From Actinoplanes siamensis (lineage in GTDB: Bacteria > Actinomycetota > Actinomycetes > Mycobacteriales > Micromonosporaceae), in assembly GCF_016862395.1 (NCBI RefSeq), contig NZ_BOMW01000019.1, positions 62,001-126,000 of the forward strand: 64,000 nucleotides of DNA. The letters run 5' to 3'. A model generated the notes under the pieces. It worked only from the letters and a program-made list of their open reading frames with translations, was not told the DNA's origin and ran no database searches. This document shows positions 8,339 through 17,900 of the stretch, piece by piece. The first letter of the stretch is position 1, and each line of letters starts with the position of its first letter. Made by a program: the position numbers and the translations under genes.

Positions 8339-9397
8339 ATGACTGTCGCGATCGGGATCAACGGCCTCGGGCGGATCGGTAAAAGCTTGACCCGAATCGT
8401 GGCGTCGGCGACGAATCCGGGTGTCTCGATCGCCGCGGTGAACGACATCGCGACCACCGAGAAGCTGGCGTACGGCCTGCGCCGGGACAGCATCCGGGGG
8501 TCGTTCCCCGGCACGGTGACCGCCCGCGGCGAGTACCTGGTGGTCAACGACCACGCCATCCGCGCCTATCACCACGAGCGCCCGGAACGCATCCCCTGGG
8601 CCGACCAGGGCGTGGACGTGGTGATCGAGGCGACCGGCCGGTTCCGGGCCGGCGGCACCGCGCGGACCCACATCACCCACGGCGGCGCCCGCAAGGTGGT
8701 GATCAGCGCCTCGGCCGACGACCCGGACGCGTTCCTCGTCTTCGGGGCGAACCACCTGAGCTACAACCCGTCCGTGCACGACGTGGTCTCGCCGGCCTCC
8801 TGCGGGGTGAACGCGCTGACCGTGATGGCGAAGGTGCTGCTCGACCGGTTCGGGCTGCGCTCGGTGAACACCTCGGTGATGCTCGCCAGCCAGGGCTGGG
8901 GCCGGGTGCAGGACTCGCTGATCGGCGCCTCGCGGGACGATCCGCGGCTGGGCCGGGCCAGCGCGGAGAGCATCATTCCGCACAATCACGTGGTCGGCGA
9001 CCTGGTCCGGATGGCGCTGCCGGAGATCGGCGAGATGCGCTACAGCTACTACTGCGTGCCCACCCCGGTCGGCTCGCTCGCGGAGCTCTCCGGGCAGATC
9101 GATCGGCCGGTGTCGGCCGAGGAGGTCAACCGGGCGATGGCCGAGGCCGCGGCCGGGCCGCTGCGCGGCATCCTGGCGTACGACCCGGACCCCACCGTCT
9201 CGATCGACGTGAAGAACAACCCGGCGTCGTGCCTGTTCGACCCGTCCGGCACCCAGGCCACCACGGACGGCGGGGTGAAGGTGCGCGGGTGGTTCGACAA
9301 CGAATGGGGCTTCTCGAACCGATTACTCGACCTCGCACGGCTGATCGGTGAGCGTCTGCCCGTCCCGTCCGGTCAGGTGAGCTGGAGCGTCGCCTAG
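8339..9397 (+). CDS. Divergent type I glyceraldehyde-3-phosphate dehydrogenase homologue
   Basis: A 352-residue protein with the complete two-domain GAPDH layout: the NAD-binding GINGLGRIGKSLTR at the N-terminus and the C-terminal WFDNEWGFSNRLLDL. The active-site signature is altered. The usual SCTTN reads SCGVN (Cys155 kept). The catalytic-His segment (canonical HSYTNDQ) reads ASQGWGRVQ with no His. The phosphate-binding TSTGAAKA reads HNHVVGDL. Canonical glycolytic activity is therefore doubtful; the protein may use another aldehyde, hydrolyse an acyl-enzyme, or be regulatory. ATG 8339 has GAGGAG 6 bp upstream. An in-frame ATG at 8258 would add 27 residues. A promoter with palindromes precedes it, and the PLP enzyme gene follows after 9 bp. 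Confidence 0.85.
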   Translation: MTVAIGINGLGRIGKSLTRIVASATNPGVSIAAVNDIATTEKLAYGLRRDSIRGSFPGTVTARGEYLVVNDHAIRAYHHERPERIPWADQGVDVVIEATGRFRAGGTARTHITHGGARKVVISASADDPDAFLVFGANHLSYNPSVHDVVSPASCGVNALTVMAKVLLDRFGLRSVNTSVMLASQGWGRVQDSLIGASRDDPRLGRASAESIIPHNHVVGDLVRMALPEIGEMRYSYYCVPTPVGSLAELSGQIDRPVSAEEVNRAMAEAAAGPLRGILAYDPDPTVSIDVKNNPASCLFDPSGTQATTDGGVKVRGWFDNEWGFSNRLLDLARLIGERLPVPSGQVSWSVA

Positions 9398-9406
9398 TTT
9401 GACGGC

Positions 9407-10294
9407 ATGACGAACCTCGCGGACGTGGAAGCCGCCGCCCGGCGCATCGAGGGCCGGATCCGGCGTACCCCGCTGGTCGAAGCCGGGCCGGATCGGTGGT
9501 TCAAGCTCGAGTACCTGCAGCACGCCGGGTCCTTCAAGACCCGCGGCATGATGAACAAGATCCTCGGCAGCACGGTCCCGGAGGCCGGCATCGTGGCCGC
9601 CTCGGGCGGCAACGCGGGGCTGGCGGCCGCCTGGGCGGCGCGCGAGCTGGGCGTGCCGGCCGAGGTTTTCGTGCCGGTCACCGCGCCCCCGGTGAAGGTC
9701 GCCAAGCTGGGCAGGCTGGGCGCCAAGGTGGTGCGGACCGGCAACGAGTACGCGGAGGCCTACGCCGCCGCGCGGGAGCGGACCGGCGCGCTGTTCTGCC
9801 ATGCCTACGACGACCCGGCCATGGTCGCCGGGAACGGCACGATCGGCCTGGAGATCTCCGAGGTCACGGATACCGTGCTGGTCGCGGTGGGCGGCGGTGG
9901 CCTGGTCGCCGGCGTGATCGCCGCTCTGCGCGACCGGGTCCGGGTCGTCGCGGTGGAACCGGTCACCTCGCCGACGCTCCACGCCGCCTTGCGGGCGAAA
10001 AAGCCGGTGGATGTACGGGTCTCCGGAGTCGCCGCGGACTCGCTGGGCGCCCGCCGGGTCGGGGAGATCGCCTTCGAGCTGGCCACCGACGCGAGGATCG
10101 AGTCCGTCCTGGTCGAGGACGACGCGATCGTCCAGGCCCGGCAGAAGCTCTGGGACGACTACCGGATCGTGGTGGAGCACGGCACGGCCGCCGCCTATGC
10201 CGCTCTCACCTCGGGCGTCTATCGCCCGGCTCCCGGTGAACGGGTGACGACGCTGCTCTGCGGCGCCAACACCGACCCCGCCGACCTCGGCTGA
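9407..10294 (+). CDS. PLP-dependent threonine/serine dehydratase-like enzyme
   Basis: A 295-residue fold-type II PLP enzyme. The Schiff-base Lys lies in AGSFKTRG (about residue 47), the phosphate-binding loop is ASGGNAG (about residues 64-70), and a second Gly-rich loop is VGGGGLVAGV (about residue 166). It lacks the C-terminal ACT regulatory domain of biosynthetic threonine deaminase and is slightly shorter than the 310-330 residues of catabolic dehydratases. The reaction would be deamination of Thr or Ser to an oxo acid, though racemase activity is possible. It starts 9 bp after the GAPDH-like stop. A TAGTTT box (9395-9400) overlaps that stop, so it may have its own leaderless promoter. Confidence 0.88.
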   Translation: MTNLADVEAAARRIEGRIRRTPLVEAGPDRWFKLEYLQHAGSFKTRGMMNKILGSTVPEAGIVAASGGNAGLAAAWAARELGVPAEVFVPVTAPPVKVAKLGRLGAKVVRTGNEYAEAYAAARERTGALFCHAYDDPAMVAGNGTIGLEISEVTDTVLVAVGGGGLVAGVIAALRDRVRVVAVEPVTSPTLHAALRAKKPVDVRVSGVAADSLGARRVGEIAFELATDARIESVLVEDDAIVQARQKLWDDYRIVVEHGTAAAYAALTSGVYRPAPGERVTTLLCGANTDPADLG

Positions 10295-10348
10295 GAGAAT
10301 CTCGCGGAGCACCCTCAGATTTTTCCCACCGCGCCGAACCAGTAGAGC

Positions 10349-10954
10349 GTGGGAATCGACGGAGTGAACGCACGCATCGCCGACATCCAGAGCCGCATCC
10401 TGGCGCTGCAGACCCAGCAGGCCACCACGACCACCGCGACCACCGCGTCCCGGACGTCCCGGGTGAGCGGCACCACGTCGTTCGCCAGCGAGCTCCAGGG
10501 CGCCATCGCGGCACAGAACGCCCCCGCGGCGAACAAGACGTACAAACTGAACGGCAAGGGCATTCCGCAGGATCTCGCCGCGTACGGCAACGGGAAGATC
10601 CCCGCGAGCGCCCTGGAGCAGGTCGGCGGCACCCGGCACAAGCTCTGGGCGCCGGCCGCGCAGAAGCTCACCCGGCTGATCGCCGACGCCAAGCGGGACG
10701 GGGTCACCATCGGCATCACCGACTCCTACCGTCCCTACGCGGAGCAGGTGGACCTGGTCCGCCGGAAGGGGCTCTACTCGCAGGGCGGCCTCGCGGCGCG
10801 GCCGGGCACCAGCGAGCACGGCTGGGGCATGGCCACCGACCTGGACCTGAACTCCGAGGCGCTGTCCTGGATGCGGAAGAACGCCGGCCGATACGGCTTC
10901 GTCGAGAACGTCAAGCGGGAGAGCTGGCACTGGGCGTTCCGCCCCAACACCTGA
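10349..10954 (+). CDS. M15-family D-alanyl-D-alanine carboxypeptidase (VanY-like)
   Basis: A 201-residue protein. The first 60 residues are helical and Gln/Thr/Ala-rich (IADIQSRILALQTQQ). They are followed by a VanY-like zinc peptidase domain with TDSYRPYAEQ, the metal motif SEHGWGMATDLD (His and Asp ligands, about residues 153-164) and the C-terminal ESWHWAFRP, which carries the last His ligand. Such enzymes trim D-Ala-D-Ala stem peptides or act as peptidoglycan-associated endopeptidases. No signal peptide is seen, so export is unexplained; the N-terminal coil is like those of phage- or sporulation-linked M15 proteins. GTG 10349 is the only good start. Hairpins follow the gene. Confidence 0.88.
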   Translation: MGIDGVNARIADIQSRILALQTQQATTTTATTASRTSRVSGTTSFASELQGAIAAQNAPAANKTYKLNGKGIPQDLAAYGNGKIPASALEQVGGTRHKLWAPAAQKLTRLIADAKRDGVTIGITDSYRPYAEQVDLVRRKGLYSQGGLAARPGTSEHGWGMATDLDLNSEALSWMRKNAGRYGFVENVKRESWHWAFRPNT

Positions 10955-11029
10955 CGATCGAGGGGTACGCCGCCGGCTCCACCGCACTCCGGGCCCGGCC
11001 GCGCCCGGCGCTTCCCGGCTGGTCGCCAA

Positions 11030-11056
11030 GGGTGTCTCCACCCGGTTGAGACACCC
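11030..11056. terminator. Hairpin after the DD-carboxypeptidase gene
   Basis: A 9-bp perfect stem (GGGTGTCTC / GAGACACCC) with a 9-nt loop lies in the spacer between two convergent genes. It probably terminates the carboxypeptidase transcript. Confidence 0.55.
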
Positions 11057-11087
11057 CGGGGGACCGGCCGGAGACCCGGCGCCTGGG

Positions 11088-11115
11088 CCTCAGCGGTCTC
11101 TGCGGCCCGCTGAGG
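11088..11115. terminator. Second hairpin in the convergent spacer
   Basis: A 9-bp perfect stem (CCTCAGCGG / CCGCTGAGG) with a 10-nt loop lies 60 bp before the 3' end of the minus-strand methyltransferase gene. It probably terminates transcription of that gene. Confidence 0.5.
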
Positions 11116-11175
11116 GACATCCGGGTGCCGGCCGCGAGGTTGCGGCTGGCGCGCGGGGCTGTCTGCGGGGCCGGC

Positions 11176-13095
<1,920 letters not shown>

Positions 13096-13110
13096 TCCCG
13101 GTTCTCCCCA

Positions 13111-13143
13111 CCGCCCCCGGTCGCCCCGCGCGACCGGGGGCGG
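13111..13143 (+). terminator. asd terminator
   Basis: A perfect 13-bp GC stem (CCGCCCCCGGTCG / CGACCGGGGGCGG) with a 7-nt loop starts 16 bp after the asd stop, followed by a short T-containing tail (CGTCGTTTCG). Confidence 0.8.
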
Positions 13144-13201
13144 CGTCGTTTCGAGGCAGTGATGGTCTCTGTGGTGTGAATGCGAGCGGGAAGCCGGGCG
13201 A

Positions 13202-13281
13202 ATTGACCGGGTGGCTCGTTCCGATGAGATATGACGGTCAATCCACTCGGATCCACAATGGAAATCTTGGGCATTTTGCCC
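13202..13281 (+). promoter_or_regulatory. Palindrome-rich leader before the small conserved gene
   Basis: This segment is clearly less GC-rich than its surroundings. ATTGACC (13202-13208) is mirrored by GGTCAAT (13236-13242). GGGCA-TTT-TGCCC (13269-13281) is a tight perfect palindrome 42 bp before the next ATG. Both look like operator sites; no factor can be named. Confidence 0.4.
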
Positions 13282-13323
13282 GAATCGGTAGCGCATGGTC
13301 GTTTTTAGTTGCACAGTGATGGG

Positions 13324-13530
13324 ATGAACGACAGTGGGCTCGGTGGGGCGGGCTACTTCTGGTGCCTCCGACACCACCGGGTCGAGATCGGCGACGAGGT
13401 GTGTCCCGCTCAGTACCGGCTCGGCCCGTTCGCCACGGCTGACGAAGCGACGCGGGCCCTCGAAACGGTCGAGAAGCGCAATGCCGAGTGGGATGCCGAA
13501 GACGCCCGCTGGACCGGGGAGAGCAGTTAG
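13324..13530 (+). CDS. Small conserved actinobacterial protein (SPOR-like)
   Basis: A 68-residue protein, MNDSGLGGAGYFWCLRHHRVE followed by CPAQYRLGPFATADEATRALETVEKRNAEWDAED. The YRLGPFATADEATRALE stretch resembles the strand-turn-helix of SPOR-like small proteins, and many actinomycetes carry a WCLRHHRVE-type orthologue, but no function is established. Two Cys and a His pair could bind metal. ATG 13324 is the only plausible start; no strong ribosome site is seen. It lies 74 bp before the H1-like gene and may be cotranscribed with it. Confidence 0.65.
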   Translation: MNDSGLGGAGYFWCLRHHRVEIGDEVCPAQYRLGPFATADEATRALETVEKRNAEWDAEDARWTGESS

Positions 13531-13604
13531 ACCGTCATCGCTCCCTGTTCGACCTTCCCTGGCGCAGACGTGCCCGCAGTCATTCGCAAGGAGGAACGCC
13601 CCCG

Positions 13605-16600
13605 ATGTCCGCTGCCAAGAAGAAGGCTCCGATCAGACCCGCCGCCTCCGGCGCGGGTCCAGATTCCGTTTCCGGTACGGGGAAACGCGCGACCGCGAGC
13701 AGGACGACGGCCGGTGTGGCCGGGGGGAAGGGTGTGGCCGGGCGGGCGCCCGCGTCGCGGGCCGGCACGCCGAAGACGGCAGCGCTGGGACGTGCCGCCG
13801 CGAAGGCGGGGAGTGGTGTCGCGGTGGCGGCCAAGACGAAGGTTCCGGCGGGTGTGACGGCCCGGGTGCCCGGCAAGCAGGCGGCGGCGCAGCCGGGTGC
13901 GGTCCGGGCGAAGGTGAGCAAGGCGGCGGCCGGCAAGCCGGCGGTGAGCAAGACGGCGGTGAGCAAAGCGGCGGCCGGCAAGACGGCGGTGAGCAAACCG
14001 GCGGCCAAGAAGGCGACCGTGGCGAAGACGGTGGCTGCGGCCAAGCCGGTGACCTCCGGGAAAACGGTAACCCCGGCGAAGACGGTGCGGAAGACGGTGG
14101 TTCCCGCCGCGCGGACCGCCAAGGCGGTTCCGGTCGAGCGGGCTGCCGGCACCAAGGCGACCGGCGTGCGAGCGACCCCGGCCAAGGCGTCCGCGACCAA
14201 GAAGGTTGCCGCGGCGAAGGCGACCGCGACCAAGACGGCCGCGACCAAGAAGGTTGCCGCGACCAAGAAGGTTGCCGCGGCCAAGGCGGCCGCGACCAGG
14301 ACACCTGCGGGCAAGGCGACTTCCGGCAAGGCAGCTGCGAGCAAGACGACCGCGGGTAAGGGGACCGCGGGCGGGGCGAGCGCGGGGAAGTCCGGGGTGA
14401 CGAAGGCGGTGGGGAGCAAGGCCGCTGCCGGGCGGGGGAAGGTTCCCGCGGCGCGGGCTGAGGTCGTACAGAAGCGGGGTCTGTCGCAGGCGCCGAGCCC
14501 GAGTGCGGCAGCCGGCCGGAGCGGGCGGCGGGTCGCGGCGGCCAGCGGCAACGTGCCCAACAAGAGGCAGGTGACGGTCTCGGCGGACGCCGGGGAGGAG
14601 AAGGACCGGAGCGATGTGCGGAACTCCGAGTCCGCCTGGCCGGCGTCGACGTCCGAAGGGGCGCCACCCGGAGGATCGGACGAACCGGAGACGTCGCCCA
14701 GTGAGCTGACCGACCGGCCGTTCCTGGGTGGGTGGTTCGCGCCGCCCCGCGACGCGGCGAACCCCGAACGGGAATCCGACCAGTGGGGCGCGGACCGGCC
14801 CGACCTGGAGGCGCTGAGCACGCCGGAGAGTCCGGTCGCGGAGGCCGGCCGGGCCGGGATGGAGGCGGCGTCGGCGCAGATGGAGGCGTTCGCCATGAGC
14901 GCGCGGGCCCGGGGACAGTTGTTCCTCTCACCCGAGGACGAAGGGGTGATCGAGGAGGACGACGGGATCGTCCGGAGCACGCCGGTACGGAAGCGGGCCG
15001 GGGCCGCCGAGCGGGCGGCCGCTGCCGGTTCCGCCGGGCGTGGCTCCGAGGCGGCTGCCGGGCAGCCCGCGGCCCGTCGTGATGCCGGGGCGGTCGCCGG
15101 GCGACCCGCGGGTGAGCGCGGCGACTCCGAGGCGGCGGCGGTTCGGGCGGCGCAGGCGCAGAGGGCGGCCACCCGGGCGGCTCAGGCCGGGACCGTGGCG
15201 GTCGGGCAGTTCGGGCCGGATCAGCCGGAGCCGCCGGCCGGGCAGGTGGCGGTGGGCGCCGGTGGGGTGCCTGGTGGGCCCGCCGCGAGGCGGCCCGGGC
15301 TGGCTGCCGTTCCGCCGGCCGCACAGGCCGGGGCTGAGCCCTCCGCGCCGGAGTCTGCTCCGGCGGCCGACCGGGGAGAAGCCGGGCGGTCGTCGGTGGA
15401 GCCGGGTGCCGCTACGGAGGCCGCGCCGGCGCGGATGACCCGGCGGGAGGCTGCGGCCCGGCGTGCTGCCGGGCGGGCCACCCGGGCCGGTGCGCCCGGT
15501 GGGCGACCGGCGGTCCAGCCGGAGGAGGACTGGGACTCGAAACCGGCGGCGGACGTCGACGAAGGGCTCGAAGCCGCGCCCGGGGCCGTCGGGGCGGCTC
15601 GCGGGGCGGCGGTCAAGGCGGCGGAGGCGGCGGAGGCCGCGGCGGAGGCCGCGGAACTCGCTGACGAGGCGGTCATGGCGACGGTCGAGGAGCAACAGCC
15701 GGCCGTACGCCGCAGGAGGGCGACGCCGGTCAAAGCGGTCGGCTCCCGGGCGACTGCCGAGCGGGGCGCCCGGCCGGCGAAGGCTGTCGGATCCAAGGCC
15801 GCTGGGGCGAAGAAGGCGACCCCGGTGAAGAGGGCCGGGGGCGCCGGCAAGGCGGCCGCGGCGGCTGCCGCCCGGGCAGCGGCCGCGGCTGAGGAGGCGG
15901 CGGCCGCCACCACCCGGGAGCGGGCGGCGGCGAAGAAGACCGGGGGACGGGTGACCGGCGCTTCCAAGGCGGTTCCGGGCAAGGCGGCTGCCGGTAGGGC
16001 TGCCGCGGGCCGGGGCGCCGCCAAGGCGACGGGTGCGAAGGCCGCGCCGGTGAAGGCTTCCGCGGCGAAGGCTGCGGGCGCCAAGACCACCGGGGCGAAG
16101 GCTGTGGGTACCAGAGCCACCGGGGCGAAAACCGTCGCGGGTAAGGCCGCGGGCGCGAAGGCTGTTGCGGGCAGGACGGCGGGTAAGGCGGCTGGTGTCA
16201 AGGCTGCGCCGGGCAAGGTGGCGGCCACCAAGGTGACCGCGGTCAAGGCGACCGGTGTCGAAGCGACCGGGGCAAAAGCGACCGGGGCAAAAGCGACCCG
16301 GACCAAGGCGACCGGGACCAAGGCGACCGCGGCGAAGGCCACTGCTACGAAGGCTACCGCCGCCAAGGCCGCTGCCAGCAAGGCCGCTGCCAGCAAGGCT
16401 GCCAAGGCGACGGCCGCGAAGGCAACCGGCGCCAAGGCGACGGCGGCCAAGGCGACCGGGACCAAGGCGACCCGCACCAAGGCGACGGCGGCGAAGGCGG
16501 GCGGGACCAAGGCTGCGGCTTCGAAGGCGACTGCGGCGAAGACGACCGGGACCACGGCGGCCAAGGCCAAAGCGACGGCGGCGAAGGCCGCTCCGGCCAA

Positions 16601-17783
16601 GTCGGCTGCCAAAACGGCTGGGAGCAGGGCGGCCGCGGCCAAGGCCACTGGTACCAAGGCGACAGCCGCGAAGGCGACTGCGGCCAAGGCGACGGGAACC
16701 AAGACGGCCGCGATCAAGGCGACCGGGACCAAGGCGACCGGGACCAAGGCGACCGGGACCAAGGCGGCGCCGGCCAAGGGTGCGGCTGCCAAGGCTACGG
16801 CGGCGGGCCGCAAGACGACGGCTGCCAAGACCGCCACCGCGAAGACCACCGGGAGCAAGGCGGCGGCGAAGGCGGGCGGCACCAAGGCCGCGGCGGCGAA
16901 GTCGGGCGGGACGCGTGCGGGGGCGGGCCGGTCCACGGCCGCCAAGGCGTCCGGCCGGGGTGCCGCGGCGAAGGCCGCGGCTCTGGCCGAGGCGATGGTC
17001 GCCGAGGCGGCGGCCGCGGAGGCCGCGGCCACCGAGGTCGCGGCCGCGAAGGCGGAGGAGGCGATGGCCTCCGCGAGCCAGGCGGCGGAGTCGGCCACCG
17101 CCGCCCGGAGTGCCGTGGCCAAGGCTGCCAAGATCGCCTCGACCACCCGGACGGCGGCGGTGAAGGCTGCCAGGACCACCAAGGCGGCTGCCGCGAAAGC
17201 CGTGCAGGCGGCCGAGACGATGCCCGGGGAACCACCGGCGAAGGCAACGAGCCGGTCCACCGCCAGGAAGACCGCGTCCAAGTCGGCCACGTCGAGGACG
17301 ACGAAGGCTGCCGGAGCGACGAGAACGGCGGGCGCGACGAAGGCGGCCGGGACGGCGAAAGCCGCAGGCGCGACGAAGAAGGCCACCGCGACGAAGGTGG
17401 CCACCGCGACGAAGAAGGCCAACGCCGCGAAGGCGGCCGGGGCCACGAAGGGAACGGGGGCGGCGAAGCCGAGCCGGGCGGGTGCCGGATCCGCGGCGGC
17501 GAGGGCCGCTTCGGCCGCGAACTCCGCGGCCTCGGCCAGGAAGGCGCCCGCGAAGAAGGGCGCCAACCAGCCGGCGGCCGCGACCGGCGGTAAGGCCACC
17601 GGAAACGGGGCCAAGCCCGCCAAGGCCACCGGAAACGCGGCCAAGCCCGCCAAGGCTGGACGTGCCTCCGGTACGAAGGGCGGCGCCGGTGGGTCCCGCA
17701 CCTCGAAGAACAGTGCTGCCACCGCGGCGTCGCGCGCTCGCGCCGTCCGCGCGCCGTCCGAGACGGTCCGGCGGCGCCGGTAA
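13605..17783 (+). CDS. Giant Lys/Ala-rich histone-H1-like repetitive protein
   Basis: A 1392-residue protein built largely of short Lys-Ala units (ATGTKATAAK, KAAASK, TKKVAATKK types) like the tail of eukaryotic H1 or of mycobacterial HupB. Lys-rich blocks span about residues 1-315, 715-1210 and 1225-1390. Two breaks occur. One is an acidic, ordered-looking segment (about residues 325-470, with SELTDRPFLGGWFAPP and FLSPEDEGVIEEDDGIV). The other is an Ala/Glu-rich helical stretch near 1120-1190 (EAMVAEAAAAEAAATE). The ribosome site AAGGAGG lies just before the ATG. Inferred role: DNA compaction or nucleoid/RNA binding. No known globular DNA-binding domain such as HU is recognisable, so this is composition-based. 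It shows strong codon-level repetition. Confidence 0.75.
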   Translation: MSAAKKKAPIRPAASGAGPDSVSGTGKRATASRTTAGVAGGKGVAGRAPASRAGTPKTAALGRAAAKAGSGVAVAAKTKVPAGVTARVPGKQAAAQPGAVRAKVSKAAAGKPAVSKTAVSKAAAGKTAVSKPAAKKATVAKTVAAAKPVTSGKTVTPAKTVRKTVVPAARTAKAVPVERAAGTKATGVRATPAKASATKKVAAAKATATKTAATKKVAATKKVAAAKAAATRTPAGKATSGKAAASKTTAGKGTAGGASAGKSGVTKAVGSKAAAGRGKVPAARAEVVQKRGLSQAPSPSAAAGRSGRRVAAASGNVPNKRQVTVSADAGEEKDRSDVRNSESAWPASTSEGAPPGGSDEPETSPSELTDRPFLGGWFAPPRDAANPERESDQWGADRPDLEALSTPESPVAEAGRAGMEAASAQMEAFAMSARARGQLFLSPEDEGVIEEDDGIVRSTPVRKRAGAAERAAAAGSAGRGSEAAAGQPAARRDAGAVAGRPAGERGDSEAAAVRAAQAQRAATRAAQAGTVAVGQFGPDQPEPPAGQVAVGAGGVPGGPAARRPGLAAVPPAAQAGAEPSAPESAPAADRGEAGRSSVEPGAATEAAPARMTRREAAARRAAGRATRAGAPGGRPAVQPEEDWDSKPAADVDEGLEAAPGAVGAARGAAVKAAEAAEAAAEAAELADEAVMATVEEQQPAVRRRRATPVKAVGSRATAERGARPAKAVGSKAAGAKKATPVKRAGGAGKAAAAAAARAAAAAEEAAAATTRERAAAKKTGGRVTGASKAVPGKAAAGRAAAGRGAAKATGAKAAPVKASAAKAAGAKTTGAKAVGTRATGAKTVAGKAAGAKAVAGRTAGKAAGVKAAPGKVAATKVTAVKATGVEATGAKATGAKATRTKATGTKATAAKATATKATAAKAAASKAAASKAAKATAAKATGAKATAAKATGTKATRTKATAAKAGGTKAAASKATAAKTTGTTAAKAKATAAKAAPAKSAAKTAGSRAAAAKATGTKATAAKATAAKATGTKTAAIKATGTKATGTKATGTKAAPAKGAAAKATAAGRKTTAAKTATAKTTGSKAAAKAGGTKAAAAKSGGTRAGAGRSTAAKASGRGAAAKAAALAEAMVAEAAAAEAAATEVAAAKAEEAMASASQAAESATAARSAVAKAAKIASTTRTAAVKAARTTKAAAAKAVQAAETMPGEPPAKATSRSTARKTASKSATSRTTKAAGATRTAGATKAAGTAKAAGATKKATATKVATATKKANAAKAAGATKGTGAAKPSRAGAGSAAARAASAANSAASARKAPAKKGANQPAAATGGKATGNGAKPAKATGNAAKPAKAGRASGTKGGAGGSRTSKNSAATAASRARAVRAPSETVRRRR

Positions 17784-17803
17784 CCCACGCCGGGGAGCAC
17801 CAG

Positions 17804-17830
17804 CGGGCCGCGCCGCAACGGCGCGGCCCG
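17804..17830 (+). terminator. Terminator after the H1-like gene
   Basis: A perfect 12-bp stem (CGGGCCGCGCCG / CGGCGCGGCCCG) with a CAA loop lies 20 bp after the stop, followed by TTCG. Confidence 0.75.
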
Positions 17831-17900
17831 TTCGACGTGCGCGGCGGCAGGCGGGAGGCGCTGCGGTGAGGAAACGGCGCCGGCCTGGTAGGAATGGGCG

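Noticed and set aside
13605-17783. Regular short repeats considered as a CRISPR array or satellite
   Set aside because: Units are 3-30 bp, in frame, and encode Lys/Ala peptides; there are no unique spacers of constant length.
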